Origin: Deefgea tanakiae
Lineage (GTDB): Bacteria; Pseudomonadota; Gammaproteobacteria; Burkholderiales; Chitinibacteraceae
Direction of reading: 5' to 3'
Length of the DNA stretch: 64,000 bases
Assembly: GCF_019665765.1 (NCBI RefSeq)
Contig: NZ_CP081150.1
Coordinates: 2,976,001-3,040,000, forward strand
Shown here: piece after piece, positions 7,704-17,652 of the stretch
How positions within the stretch are numbered: the first letter of the stretch is position 1
Layout of the letters: the number at the start of each line of letters is the position of its first letter
Position numbers and translations under genes: made by a program
The notes under the pieces: generated by a model
What the model was told of the DNA's origin: nothing
Database searches by the model: none
The model's input: the letters and a program-made list of their open reading frames with translations, nothing else

Positions 7704-10700
7704 ATGCCAAAACTTACCCGCCTGTTTTTCAATTCAGTGAGCTTCTTGCTCTGTTCTTCGATCTCTTTCGCCGCGCCTCTATGGCAAAGCAATACGGCAT
7801 ACCAAATCAATGATATTGTTACTTTTGAAGGGCGAGATTACAAAGCGCTGAAAGGCCATATCACCAATCCAACTTGGTTGCCAAGCCGCTCTCCTGCGCT
7901 ATGGGTGGATATTGGGGTGGCAAGTGCAGTGACAGCCAAGACACAGAATCAAACAACGCTGATTGAGAAAAGCCTCCCGTCAGTGGCTACTACGCCAAAA
8001 CCGATCCCCACAATCGCAACAACAGTCATCAATAATCATATTGCCGTAAAAGCCATCGCCAGCATGCCTGTGAGCGCTGCAAATCAAGCGAGCGAAATTC
8101 GTTTCTCATCAACGACGGTGATCAAGCCTAGCAATACAGTCGACAACAACCTGCAATTGCCAAGCGCTCCTACTGCGAACTTAAGCACACAAATCGTTAA
8201 AGCATGTGCCGCACCATGGTCTGCTAGTGTTTTATATGCAGCTGGCGATGTGATTAGTTTCGGTGGAAGCAACTATCAAGCTAACTCTCAAAATGTCGAC
8301 AAGAATCCAAAACGTGTCAGTACGAATATCCTCAGCAGCAAGTTTTGGAAAAAACGCAAGGATTGGAAAAACTGGCGTAATCAAGGGCAATGCAGCAATA
8401 CAGTCGCACCAGTAAATCCAGACTCAACGACAAAACCTATCGTGTCAGCAACTCCAGCTGTGACGATGCCCCCAGTGAATACGCCAACTCCCATCGTAAC
8501 CATTAAGCCAGCAGGTACACCGACGCCTAGCGCGACGATTAAACCGGCAAACACGCCAACCCCAACACCGACTGAAGAAGCAGAAACGACCCCCATACCA
8601 ACAACACCGGGACATGCTGTCACCACACCAACACCGACAGAAGACCCTGATGTCACGCTGCCGCCTACGACTGCGCCGCCGGTTATTACACCAGCACCTG
8701 TATCTGACCCAGTCAAACAAGCATTAAGCTTAGCAACTCAGCGGGCGATGTCGTATCAGCAGCTGCAATCGGCGGTGATTGCGGATATTTACGGTGATGC
8801 CAGCCTCAATGTTGCATTGAATCACACCACCGAAAGTATTGAAATTCATCGCTCAAATTCACTGTCAGCCATCCCATTCATCGTCGCAGATGATGGCAGC
8901 GGTATGGCTGCTGTTTCGCAAAATGGTAAAGGGCGCGCGTTGGCCTATGGTGCGAATGTTCTGCTTTGGATGGCCAACCAATCAAAGGAAACACAACACC
9001 TGCCGCTGTTTACCCGAGCTTTTAATTGGGTGGTGACTGGCAAAGCGAGTGGGCCTCTCCCTGCAACGCTCAGATTTACGACCGCAGGCTATGATGCCGC
9101 CACCGTCAGTCGCATGATTACTCGACTCGGCAAGAGCCCTTTGGTTGTCCCTTGTAATTTGGTCGATGCAAATAATACCTGCTGGCAAGATGCCGATCTC
9201 TTGGTGTTTGGCTCAGGCGTGAAAGACGACCCTGCCCTCGCAGCACTCGTTCGCAAATACCAAGAAAATGGCAAAGCCATTATTTATATGCACCCCAACT
9301 GGGTTGAGTCCGCAGGCGGTCGTAAAGTATTACAGGGCATCGGCATGGAGTTGGGTGGCTATCCTGGCAACTACTATGCCCCCTTGGCAGGTGTATCCGT
9401 TGGGGCTGACCGTAGCGCAGCAGATTCAATACAAAAAGCCGATCAGATGGGCGCCTTGGTCAGTGCCTTAACACAAATGGCGGACAATAACCCTAGCCTG
9501 AACATCAGTACCGAAACCGCAATGACCAATGCCATTTCGCAAATGCAAGATGAAATGGCGTGGATGCAAAAACGTGGCATTGATATCTTCACCGCGCCCA
9601 ATGCGGACTTGCATCGATTATTGATTCAATGGGCTGATCTATACCGCCCAAGCATCCAATACGGCACGATTTTCCGCACGCGCGAGCCCGCCAAATTCTT
9701 GCGCACGTATGCGTCAGACTCTTGGGTTGCGTTTAATCGCGCTAGCACCACCGTCAACGCCACGGGTCAAGGCGATTACATGCCTGCTGTAGCGCAAACC
9801 ATTCCAGTGAGTAGTACGAGTGAAACCATTGAAGTGACGATCGCCCAATCATCCGGTATCACTGCAATTGGTCGCGGTGCGATACCTGGCCAACCTGTGT
9901 ATATCGAAGTGGTCAATGATGGCGGCACCAGCGGCCTGAATTTACAAACGAGCCATGTACGTGCCTATGGCAACCCACTGACCGACAAAGAAAGTGAGGG
10001 CTATAAACGCCCACGTGAACCACAATCCTTCCCAATCCCGCTGCAAGACACCGGAGAAAGCGTATTTGTCAGCCCTTTCGGTGGCCCACTCTTCCTTAGT
10101 TATAGCGGCGCAACGGCAGGACAAAGTGTCACATTAAGAATTCGTGGTGCAGCCAAGTACGCTCACTTTGACTTTACCAAACCACAAAGCGATGCCGATA
10201 TTGCCGAGGCTGTTGCCGCGCTCAAGCGGGCTGATTTTGGCTGGCAAACGTCTAAATTTGTCGGTGGCGAAATCCAGCAAACGATAGGCTATGCAAAACA
10301 AGCGATCGGCAATGCGGATCCTAAAGTCGTGATTATCGATCAAGTTAAAGGCAGCTTGTTTGACTCCAACCACATTGCCAACGGCTACAACAATATGCCG
10401 ATGAGCAATAATGTCTCGATGCTCTGCACCCAGTTTGGCTGGGATTGCACAGGGCCGATTCATCGCGCACCGGGCGTACAGCACTTTATTGGTTGGATCG
10501 CACAATGTGGCTTCCTTTGCTCTGGTAATCCATCGGATGGGTTTTCAGGCATTGGTGGCACCGGTTGGGGGCATGCCCATGAACTAGGCCACAACACGGT
10601 ACAGCGCGTGATGCGCATTACTTTTAATGGCAAAGGCTGCGTGGTTGAATGTGATAACAATGTTCTCGCCAGCATTCAAATGATGCGCCAATTCAAAACG

Positions 10701-11267
10701 CTGGGCATCGACACTGGCCACCCAACGGATCACCCTGGCTTGTATCAACGGATTGTCACCAACCGCAATAGTGGACTCACTGGAGATGCCAAAATCCTCG
10801 ACATGCAAACCAATTTATGGGACATGAACAAAGGCCAAAATCCAATGCGCGCAGTGCATTTCCAGCTCGCCTTCTTGTTCAGTAAATATCGTGTGCAGGA
10901 AGCAATTCCGAGCATGGAGACCACATTAGATTACTTCACATTACTCACCAAAGGAGACCGCTTGGTTGCTCGTGCTTGGGATGCCAATAGTAAAGACAAG
11001 TATGCAATGGGCAGATTTAGCAACAACACCATCAGTAATCCTGACTTGTTGTATGTGTTGAGTTCAAAAATCATCGGCAAAGACTTACGAACGATTTTTG
11101 CGATGTATGGCATGACCGTATCGCAAACAGCGCTCGACTCAGTCGCCAGCCTAGGTTTTCCTATCGTTTCTGAAGAGTTTTATGCATTAGCAAGCGGTAA
11201 GCACAATCAACCCAGTACAGGACAATGGGTTAATTTGACAGGGCAAACCCCAAGCTACCCTTATTAA
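7704..11267 (+). CDS. Secreted ImpA/M60-like metalloprotease with two carbohydrate-binding modules
   Basis: About 1187 residues from the ATG at 7704, which gives a clean signal peptide (MPKLTRLFFNSVSFLLCSSISFAA). Two short Trp-rich modules resembling CBM5/12 chitin-binding domains follow: LWQSNTAYQINDIVTFEGRDY at about 26 and APWSASVLYAAGDVISFGGS at about 170. A Pro/Thr-rich linker runs from about 233 to 337. The rest matches the immunomodulating metalloprotease (ImpA) plan: an N-terminal domain, a helical domain and an M60-type catalytic domain with the zinc motif HELGHN (about 959-964). ImpA-type enzymes cut O-glycosylated proteins outside the cell. The chitin-binding modules are an addition and suggest glycan-surface targeting. 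A hairpin terminator follows. Confidence 0.85.
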   Translation: MPKLTRLFFNSVSFLLCSSISFAAPLWQSNTAYQINDIVTFEGRDYKALKGHITNPTWLPSRSPALWVDIGVASAVTAKTQNQTTLIEKSLPSVATTPKPIPTIATTVINNHIAVKAIASMPVSAANQASEIRFSSTTVIKPSNTVDNNLQLPSAPTANLSTQIVKACAAPWSASVLYAAGDVISFGGSNYQANSQNVDKNPKRVSTNILSSKFWKKRKDWKNWRNQGQCSNTVAPVNPDSTTKPIVSATPAVTMPPVNTPTPIVTIKPAGTPTPSATIKPANTPTPTPTEEAETTPIPTTPGHAVTTPTPTEDPDVTLPPTTAPPVITPAPVSDPVKQALSLATQRAMSYQQLQSAVIADIYGDASLNVALNHTTESIEIHRSNSLSAIPFIVADDGSGMAAVSQNGKGRALAYGANVLLWMANQSKETQHLPLFTRAFNWVVTGKASGPLPATLRFTTAGYDAATVSRMITRLGKSPLVVPCNLVDANNTCWQDADLLVFGSGVKDDPALAALVRKYQENGKAIIYMHPNWVESAGGRKVLQGIGMELGGYPGNYYAPLAGVSVGADRSAADSIQKADQMGALVSALTQMADNNPSLNISTETAMTNAISQMQDEMAWMQKRGIDIFTAPNADLHRLLIQWADLYRPSIQYGTIFRTREPAKFLRTYASDSWVAFNRASTTVNATGQGDYMPAVAQTIPVSSTSETIEVTIAQSSGITAIGRGAIPGQPVYIEVVNDGGTSGLNLQTSHVRAYGNPLTDKESEGYKRPREPQSFPIPLQDTGESVFVSPFGGPLFLSYSGATAGQSVTLRIRGAAKYAHFDFTKPQSDADIAEAVAALKRADFGWQTSKFVGGEIQQTIGYAKQAIGNADPKVVIIDQVKGSLFDSNHIANGYNNMPMSNNVSMLCTQFGWDCTGPIHRAPGVQHFIGWIAQCGFLCSGNPSDGFSGIGGTGWGHAHELGHNTVQRVMRITFNGKGCVVECDNNVLASIQMMRQFKTLGIDTGHPTDHPGLYQRIVTNRNSGLTGDAKILDMQTNLWDMNKGQNPMRAVHFQLAFLFSKYRVQEAIPSMETTLDYFTLLTKGDRLVARAWDANSKDKYAMGRFSNNTISNPDLLYVLSSKIIGKDLRTIFAMYGMTVSQTALDSVASLGFPIVSEEFYALASGKHNQPSTGQWVNLTGQTPSYPY

Positions 11268-11300
11268 GTTGAACAACGTCATCACTTAAAGAGGAACGAA

Positions 11301-11333
11301 AAAAAGCCCTTGCTAACGCAGCAAGGGCTTTTT
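11301..11333. terminator. Rho-independent terminator, bidirectional
   Basis: A perfect 13-bp stem (AAAAAGCCCTTGC / GCAAGGGCTTTTT) with a 7-base loop, flanked by A-run and T-run. It lies between the convergent metalloprotease and esterase-like genes and can serve both strands. Confidence 0.9.
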
Positions 11334-11346
11334 GCTTTCTGGTGGA

Positions 11347-12690
11347 TTATTTCGGGAAGTAATTTTTGAGTGGCTGTTTTAGATTTAACAACCACAAATC
11401 AGTCGCTTCACCGCTTGGTGCCACAACAAGGCTATCGCCATCAGGTAATTGGCCGTCTTTAATCAGCACATCATCAACGTCTTTACCACTGGCCAAATCC
11501 GTTTTTAGACCAAAATCGTTGTCGTTCATAATGGCAATGCCATTTTCAAAGAGCGCCAAACCTTCAGCTTTTTCAGCTTTCCAGCCGAGTTCACGCAAAT
11601 CAAGTACGCGTTGTTTGCGTATCATTTTGACATTCGCCAACGCCTCTTTGCTCGCAAATTCAGGCTCTTTACCATCGATAGCCACCAGATTATCCGCGCC
11701 AGCAATATCAATCACATACAGCACATTGCGTAGCTTTTTGTCTTTGCCTTTACCTTGTTCGATCAACGCAAAGCGGGTGTCATCAATCGCCACCAAATCA
11801 CCGATTTTTGCATCGCCGGTTTTTTTGTACGCATCCACATCGAGAGGATAAGCGAGGGTACGCGTTGCACCCGTGGCGGGGTCTAACTCAACAAGACGAA
11901 TAAATTGCGCCGACGATTTGGTTTCACCATCCACATTCAGCGTTGACTGCAACATCGCATACACTTTGCCATTCGGTGTCACTGCCACCGCTTCAAAACC
12001 ACGATTAGGTTGGCGATGTTTCAGCACCTCTGGCAAACCCTTGCCTGGCGCCAATTGTTTGAGCACTTTGCCGCTGGCGGCATCAACGTGCATCAAGAAT
12101 GGACCATATTCGTCTGCCACCCACAGTTTGCCGTTCTTATCGCTGACGATGCCTTCAGGATCGATCCCACGCGTGCTGGCCTTCAGTGTTTTTAAGCTAT
12201 CGGTTAGCGCGACTTCACCCGTTGCACCCACAGTGCCTTTGGGTAGCGGAAGGCCGCTGGCTACTTCACCATCAATCAAAAATGGCTTGCTTGAAATCAC
12301 ATCGGCGGACTGCTTGCGGGTTACTTTGATTTCGGCAAATCGCGGGGCGTAATCCGGCGCTAAGAAAATCTTCGCCTCACGCTTTTTTTCACCTTCAAGC
12401 ACTTTAGGCGCATCGCCATTCGGGCCACGATCACCCGTTGCCCAAAAATACAAAGTGCCGTCTTTATCCATTTTCTTCAGCGCCAAACCCGATCCCGGCG
12501 CAAAACCAAAGCCTTTTGGAAACGCACTGACAAATGCACCATTGTAGGGAATATTTTCTTTGCTCGGACTTTGCACGGCATAGCGTTCAATCGATGCAAT
12601 CGCAGGATGCTCGCTGGTTTGCAATTCAAAAGCGGGAGCCGCATGCACAAAGCCAGCCAAAAGGGCCGCAATAGGAAGTAACTTAAACAT
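11347..12690 (-). CDS. Exported phytase-like esterase-domain protein
   Basis: A 447-residue protein from the ATG at 12690; a TTG four codons upstream is a weaker alternative. The signal peptide is MFKLLPIAALLAGFVHAAPA. The mature part resembles the 'esterase-like activity of phytase' family (PF13449): GFGFAPGSGLALKKMDKDGTLYF, then RGIDPEGIVSDKNGKLWVADEYGP and NRGFEAVAVTPNGKVYAMLQS, repeated beta-propeller-like blades. Members are periplasmic or secreted; the substrate is usually unproven. Monocistronic, sharing a terminator with the protease gene. Confidence 0.8.
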   Translation of the reverse strand: MFKLLPIAALLAGFVHAAPAFELQTSEHPAIASIERYAVQSPSKENIPYNGAFVSAFPKGFGFAPGSGLALKKMDKDGTLYFWATGDRGPNGDAPKVLEGEKKREAKIFLAPDYAPRFAEIKVTRKQSADVISSKPFLIDGEVASGLPLPKGTVGATGEVALTDSLKTLKASTRGIDPEGIVSDKNGKLWVADEYGPFLMHVDAASGKVLKQLAPGKGLPEVLKHRQPNRGFEAVAVTPNGKVYAMLQSTLNVDGETKSSAQFIRLVELDPATGATRTLAYPLDVDAYKKTGDAKIGDLVAIDDTRFALIEQGKGKDKKLRNVLYVIDIAGADNLVAIDGKEPEFASKEALANVKMIRKQRVLDLRELGWKAEKAEGLALFENGIAIMNDNDFGLKTDLASGKDVDDVLIKDGQLPDGDSLVVAPSGEATDLWLLNLKQPLKNYFPK

Positions 12691-12996
12691 AGGATTTCTC
12701 AACTTGATGTGGGCTTACGGTGCGCGCGATAGTAGGCTCGTTGGATGACAGAACGATGACAAAAATCCAACTCAGTCAAAAAACAATACGTATATCTCCA
12801 TAAGTATTAAAATTATTGATCTTCAAGCTTATACCCATAGTATAAATTGCAATTTATCCGCAACAATTCAACATCATACTGATGTATTTTGCATATTCAG
12901 CAACAATTTCATTGTTACTTTATTACATGGTCATAGCCATCTAGCTCAGGTAATCTTCTGCCTTGCTCAAGGTTTTAAAATTTTGGAGTCATCTGA
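12691..12996. other. Intergenic region, divergent promoters expected
   Basis: About 300 A/T-rich bases between the divergent esterase-like gene and the macA operon. The RBS of macA (GGAG, eight bases before the ATG) is at its right end. No gene or notable repeat is visible. Confidence 0.4.
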
Positions 12997-14175
12997 ATGT
13001 TGTCACCGATTTCGCGTTTTTGGTCTCGCCTCGCTTGGCTGCGCTGGGTTTTGCTATTGGTCATTGCTGTTGGCGGCTATTTTTACTTTACCCGCGAAAA
13101 GGTCGACCCTGCGAGCCAAGTGATTACCAGCGTGGTTAAACGCGGTGATGTCGAGGTATCGGTGCTAGCAACGGGCAAGGTTGAAGCGGCCAAAACGGTG
13201 GATGTCGGTGCGCAGGCCTCGGGGCAAATTCAGCGTTTATTAGTCAAATTGGGTGATCGCGTTAAAAAAGGCGATTTGCTGGCCGAGATTGATCCAAGCG
13301 TGTCGCAAAATGATTTTGACGAAGCGCAGATGTCCATCGAAGGCTTGCAGGCGCAAAAGACCATCAAGCAGCTGATGCTCGATGACGCCGAACAAGAGCT
13401 AGCGCGGCAAAAAACCATGATGGAAGGCGACGCGACACCGCGTAAAGAACTCGAATCGGCCGCCAATGCCGTCAAGATGCGCCAAGCCGAGATTCGCCAA
13501 TTAGCTGCACAATTGCGCCAAGCGGAAATCAAATTGGCAACCGCCAAAACCAATCTGGGCTTTACGCGGATTTTGGCGCCCATCGACGGTGTCGTCGCCT
13601 CCATCGCGGTGAAAGAAGGCCAGACGGTGAATGCAATTCAATCTGCGCCAACGATTTTGACTTTGGCCGATATGGATACGATGAAAATTCAGGCACAAGT
13701 GGCCGAGGCCGACGTGGTTCGCCTGAAAGCGGGTACGCCCTTATATTTCTCAGTGCTAGGCGCGCCTGAAACCAAGATTAAGGCCATCGTGGCCGCTGTC
13801 GAGCCTACGCCACAAACCATCAACAATGCCGTGTTTTATAACGCGCTGTTTTATGTACCCAACCCGCAAGGCTTGCTGCGCCTACAAATGACCGCGCAGG
13901 TGACTTTCATTTTGGCAGAAGCGCGCAATGTGCTGACGATTCCGGTAGGCGCAATTGGCAAAAAAGGCGCGAACGAGCAATTTGCAGTTCAAGTGCTCGA
14001 TGCGCAAGGGCAGATTCAAGATCGCACGGTGAACATTGGCTTGCGCGGGAATATTGTCGCAGAAGTGAAATCGGGCTTAAAAGAAGGCGATAAAGTCGTG
14101 ATCGGCAATGGCAGTGCTGACGATGTGGCTGCACCTGCGAAACGCAAATCAGGCAAGGTCTCGGTGCGCGCATGA
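12997..14175 (+). CDS. macA: MacA-type periplasmic adaptor of ABC efflux pump
   Basis: A 392-residue membrane-fusion protein. One N-terminal membrane helix (about residues 15-32) anchors it in the inner membrane. The biotinyl-lipoyl half-motifs VDVGAQASGQIQRLLVKLGDRVKKGDLLAEID (about 66-100) and TRILAPIDGVVASIAVKEGQTV flank a coiled-coil hairpin rich in Glu, Gln and Arg (about 105-185). It links the MacB ATPase to the outer-membrane channel. The stop overlaps the macB start by four bases (ATGA), so translation is coupled. The pump type exports macrolides, siderophores or peptides; the substrate here is not readable. Confidence 0.92.
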   Translation: MLSPISRFWSRLAWLRWVLLLVIAVGGYFYFTREKVDPASQVITSVVKRGDVEVSVLATGKVEAAKTVDVGAQASGQIQRLLVKLGDRVKKGDLLAEIDPSVSQNDFDEAQMSIEGLQAQKTIKQLMLDDAEQELARQKTMMEGDATPRKELESAANAVKMRQAEIRQLAAQLRQAEIKLATAKTNLGFTRILAPIDGVVASIAVKEGQTVNAIQSAPTILTLADMDTMKIQAQVAEADVVRLKAGTPLYFSVLGAPETKIKAIVAAVEPTPQTINNAVFYNALFYVPNPQGLLRLQMTAQVTFILAEARNVLTIPVGAIGKKGANEQFAVQVLDAQGQIQDRTVNIGLRGNIVAEVKSGLKEGDKVVIGNGSADDVAAPAKRKSGKVSVRA

Positions 14176-16121
14176 GTACGCCGGTGATTGAGCTAACGGG
14201 AATCGGCCGCGTTTTTCCCGCTGGTGATCAGCAAATCCGTATTCTGGACGACATCAATATCGTCATCGAAGCGGGCGAAATGGTCGCGATCATTGGGCAA
14301 TCAGGCTCGGGCAAATCAACCTTGATGAATATTCTGGGTGGGCTCGACAGCCCATCGGAAGGCTCGTATCGCTTTAATGGCCGTGAAGTGGGTGAACTCA
14401 ATGCGGATGAGCTGGCGACTCTGCGGCGCGACCATTTTGGTTTTATTTTCCAACGCTATCACCTGCTCGGCGCGCTGAGTGCAACTGAAAATGTGGCGAT
14501 GCCCGCGATTTATGCTGGTACGCCCTTGGCTGAACGGCAAAAACGTGCCGCGATGCTCTTGGATCGTTTGGGTCTGGGCGAGCGACTCAACTACCGACCC
14601 CGTCAACTTTCTGGCGGTCAGCAGCAACGGGTATCGATTGCCCGCGCTTTGATGAATGGTGGAGAAGTCATTCTGGCTGACGAGCCAACGGGGGCGCTTG
14701 ATTCACGTAGCGGCGCGGATGTGCTGCAAATTTTGAAAGAGTTGCACGAACAAGGCCATACAGTGATTTTGGTGACGCACGATGCCAAAGTCGCTGCGCA
14801 AGCCGATCGGATTATCGAAATTCGCGACGGCAAAATTCTGTCTGACATCTGCAATGTCGCGCGGGACGAAGAAAAACTACCCGACAATCCACCCGCTCCA
14901 ACGCCAAGCGATGCAACGCCACAAGCATTAATGGGGCGCTGGCGCGAAGCGTTTGCGATGGCATTTCGTGCGCTACTCGCCAATCGGATGCGTAGTTTGC
15001 TGACGATGTTGGGCATCATCATTGGGATTGCCTCGGTGGTGTCGATTGTGGCGCTCGGCGACGGGATGGAAGAATCAGTATTAAAAAATTTCTCTAGCCT
15101 CGGCGTGAACAATCTAGACATCATACCCGGTAGCGATGTCGCGGATGATAAGGCACAAAGTGTCACTTCGCTGCGCGAAAGCGACTTGGCTTTGATCGCG
15201 ACGGAGCCTTATGTACAGGCCGTCACGCCCATCACGGCAAGGGGTATGCGCACGCGGCACAAGAGCGTCGACGTCGCAACGACGATACAGGGGGTAGCGC
15301 CGACATTTTTTGATTTACGCAATCAGGCGATGCAATTTGGCGTGGCATTTAACGAAGAAGATGTTCGCCGGCAAGCGCAAGTCGCTGTGATCGGTGAAGA
15401 CACACGGAAAAAACTGTTTGGCGATGAAAGCGGTATCGGTGAAGTGATCCTGCTGGGCAATATGCCGGTACAAGTGATTGGCGTGGCTGAAAAAAAATCG
15501 GGCATGTTTGGCGGTGAATCGCTCGATGTCTGGGTGCCTTATAGTACCGCGGCTAGTCGCATGTTTGGACAGCAGCACTTCAGCAGTATTTCTGTGCAGA
15601 TTAAACCCGACGTGCCACTAAAAGCCGCCGAAGAAGCATTGACCGCCCGCATGACGCAATGGCATGGCAAAAAAGATTTTTACACCCGCAATATGCAAGA
15701 CATGATGGATTCGTTTCAAAGCACCGCCAATAGTATCAAGATGTTTTTGATGCTAATCGGGGTGATTTCACTCGTCGTCGGTGGGATTGGCGTGATGAAT
15801 ATCATGTTGGTGTCCGTCACCGAGCGCACGCATGAAATTGGTATTCGCATGGCGGTTGGCGCGCGGCAATCGGATATTCGGATTCAATTTTTAATCGAAG
15901 CGATTGTGGTATGTCTGCTCGGCGGTGCGATTGGTATTTCACTCTCGGCCTTGTTGGGCTTTGCCATCAACACCTTTATGAAAGACTTTCAGATGCTGTT
16001 CTCGCTAGGCTCGATTAGCACGGCGGTTGCTTGCTCAACGGTAGTGGGGGTCATATTTGGTTTCTTACCGGCGCGCCGTGCCTCACAGTTGGCGCCGATT
16101 GAAGCGCTGTCGCGGGAATAA
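14172..16121 (+). CDS. macB: MacB-type ABC transporter (ATPase-permease fusion)
   Basis: 649 residues. The N-terminal nucleotide-binding domain has Walker A GQSGSGKST (about residues 42-50), signature LSGGQQQRVSIARAL, Walker B VILADEPTGALD and the H-loop VTHD. After a Pro-rich linker come one membrane helix (about 275-300), a large periplasmic MacB_PCD domain (about 300-520) and three C-terminal helices, giving the mechanotransmission fold of MacB. It powers efflux with MacA and the outer-membrane factor encoded next. It overlaps macA by four bases and the next gene by one base (TAATG), which indicates a tightly coupled three-gene operon. Confidence 0.94.
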   Translation: MSTPVIELTGIGRVFPAGDQQIRILDDINIVIEAGEMVAIIGQSGSGKSTLMNILGGLDSPSEGSYRFNGREVGELNADELATLRRDHFGFIFQRYHLLGALSATENVAMPAIYAGTPLAERQKRAAMLLDRLGLGERLNYRPRQLSGGQQQRVSIARALMNGGEVILADEPTGALDSRSGADVLQILKELHEQGHTVILVTHDAKVAAQADRIIEIRDGKILSDICNVARDEEKLPDNPPAPTPSDATPQALMGRWREAFAMAFRALLANRMRSLLTMLGIIIGIASVVSIVALGDGMEESVLKNFSSLGVNNLDIIPGSDVADDKAQSVTSLRESDLALIATEPYVQAVTPITARGMRTRHKSVDVATTIQGVAPTFFDLRNQAMQFGVAFNEEDVRRQAQVAVIGEDTRKKLFGDESGIGEVILLGNMPVQVIGVAEKKSGMFGGESLDVWVPYSTAASRMFGQQHFSSISVQIKPDVPLKAAEEALTARMTQWHGKKDFYTRNMQDMMDSFQSTANSIKMFLMLIGVISLVVGGIGVMNIMLVSVTERTHEIGIRMAVGARQSDIRIQFLIEAIVVCLLGGAIGISLSALLGFAINTFMKDFQMLFSLGSISTAVACSTVVGVIFGFLPARRASQLAPIEALSRE

Positions 16122-17530
16122 TGATGATGCAAACTGGCAATACGCAAATTTTAGTTCGACTTTCTCCGCTGCTGCTGGCTATGCTTACGGCGTGTGCTTC
16201 GCCCACTTGGCAAGCACCAACGCTCGCAACGCCTCAGCAATGGCAAACAGCGCCAACTCAAGCAAATCAATCTAGCTCGCTAGTAAGCAGTGACTCCGAG
16301 TTTTGGGCGGGCTTTGCCGATGAGCAGTTAGTCGCCTTGCAATCCATCGCTGCCACGCAAAATGCCGATCTAGCACTGGCTGCTATTCGCCTACGCAAAG
16401 CAGGCTATGCCGTTGATAAAAGCGGCTTGGATCGCCAGCCGAATGTGTCAGCCAGCTTGAATAAAGGTGCGTCGTGGGAGCTAGACCCTGTTCGCTATCG
16501 TGGAGAATCGACCAGCGCCAATATTGGCGTATCTTGGGAAATTGATTTGTGGGGCAAACAGGCCGATCAACAGCAAGCAGCGCGTTGGCGTGAGCAAGCC
16601 AGCGTCGCCGAGCAAGAAGCCATGCGCCAAAGTGTGATGGCCAGTGTCGCCACCGCGTATTGGACCATCGCCCGTGATCAGAATGCACTGGTTTTAGCGC
16701 AAGATGATTTACAGCGCGCCCGTTCCACTCAAACCATGGTCGAACGGCGCTACAAAGCAGGTGTTGTGTCTGGTCTGGATATAACACAAGCGCGCAGCAA
16801 TACCTTGCAACAGGAAAACAACCTCAGCAAAGCTAAACTCGCCCTCAATAAAAGCCAATGGCAGTTAGGCGTTTTACTGAATCAAACGCCAGAATCCACT
16901 GCGGGAACTTCAGCGACATTGCCTGCGGTCTATCCAACTATTCCTGCGGGAATTCCCGCCGATGTGCTCAATCGCCGCCCCGATTTAGCCGCTGCCACCG
17001 CCAAATTGCAAGCGAGCTTTGCCGACCAGCAAGCCGCGCGAAAAAGCTGGTACCCGACTTTGTCACTCACCGGCGGCGTGGGCACCAGCAGCCAAGAACT
17101 AGCTAACTTCTTGCTCAATCCTGTTGCATCATTAGGTGCCGGCCTAACTTTACCGTTTATTCAGTTCAATGAAATGACCTTGTCGAACAAAACTAACGCC
17201 GCAGATTACGAAGCAACGGTAATTGAATATCGGCAAAAGTGGTTGATATCACTGCAAGAAGTGGAAGCTGGGCTGGCGAATTTAGCTCAGCTGAATGCCG
17301 ATCTGCCAAGAATGCAGGCGCTGGCCGATGAAACGCTCAAGGCAGAAAAGCAAACCCAAATCCGCTATGAAGCCGGTGCGATGGCCTTTGATGCCGTACT
17401 CAATGCGCGCGCTCGCCGCCAAGCAGCAGAATATGCTTTATTACAGCACCAATTCCAGCTCGCCTTAGCGACGGTTGAGATTTACAAAGCGCTGGGTGGC
17501 GCACCAATGGTGCCGCCAACTACTTCGTAA
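16121..17530 (+). CDS. Outer-membrane efflux lipoprotein (OprM/NodT family)
   Basis: 469 residues, with a lipoprotein signal sequence ending in the lipobox LTAC (Cys about 25). Two outer-membrane-efflux repeats follow; the second contains VLNRRPDLAAATAKLQASFADQ, a NodT-family hallmark. The first has SWEIDLWGKQADQ, also typical of this family. It forms the trimeric outer-membrane tunnel of the tripartite pump made with the two upstream genes. Start codon and upstream stop overlap by one base. The minus-strand terminator after it belongs to the convergent nhaC. Confidence 0.93.
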   Translation: MMMQTGNTQILVRLSPLLLAMLTACASPTWQAPTLATPQQWQTAPTQANQSSSLVSSDSEFWAGFADEQLVALQSIAATQNADLALAAIRLRKAGYAVDKSGLDRQPNVSASLNKGASWELDPVRYRGESTSANIGVSWEIDLWGKQADQQQAARWREQASVAEQEAMRQSVMASVATAYWTIARDQNALVLAQDDLQRARSTQTMVERRYKAGVVSGLDITQARSNTLQQENNLSKAKLALNKSQWQLGVLLNQTPESTAGTSATLPAVYPTIPAGIPADVLNRRPDLAAATAKLQASFADQQAARKSWYPTLSLTGGVGTSSQELANFLLNPVASLGAGLTLPFIQFNEMTLSNKTNAADYEATVIEYRQKWLISLQEVEAGLANLAQLNADLPRMQALADETLKAEKQTQIRYEAGAMAFDAVLNARARRQAAEYALLQHQFQLALATVEIYKALGGAPMVPPTTS

Positions 17531-17564
17531 CAATAAGCGCTCATCAACAAGCCAGTATAAAAAA

Positions 17565-17591
17565 CCGCCAACGTTGCGATACGATTGGCGG
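17565..17591 (-). terminator. Terminator of nhaC
   Basis: Inverted repeat CCGCCAA ... TTGGCGG with a 13-base loop. On the minus strand the stem is followed directly by a run of six T, so it ends the nhaC transcript. Confidence 0.7.
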
Positions 17592-17652
17592 CCTTGGGTA
17601 TTGCTATATACACCTTTTTAGCAAATGCTTTCAAACAGATACCTAATTGATA

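Noticed and set aside
8381-8716. Minus-strand Gly/Val-rich frame resembling a repeat protein
   Set aside because: It is the mirror of the Pro/Thr-rich linker of the metalloprotease and has no RBS.
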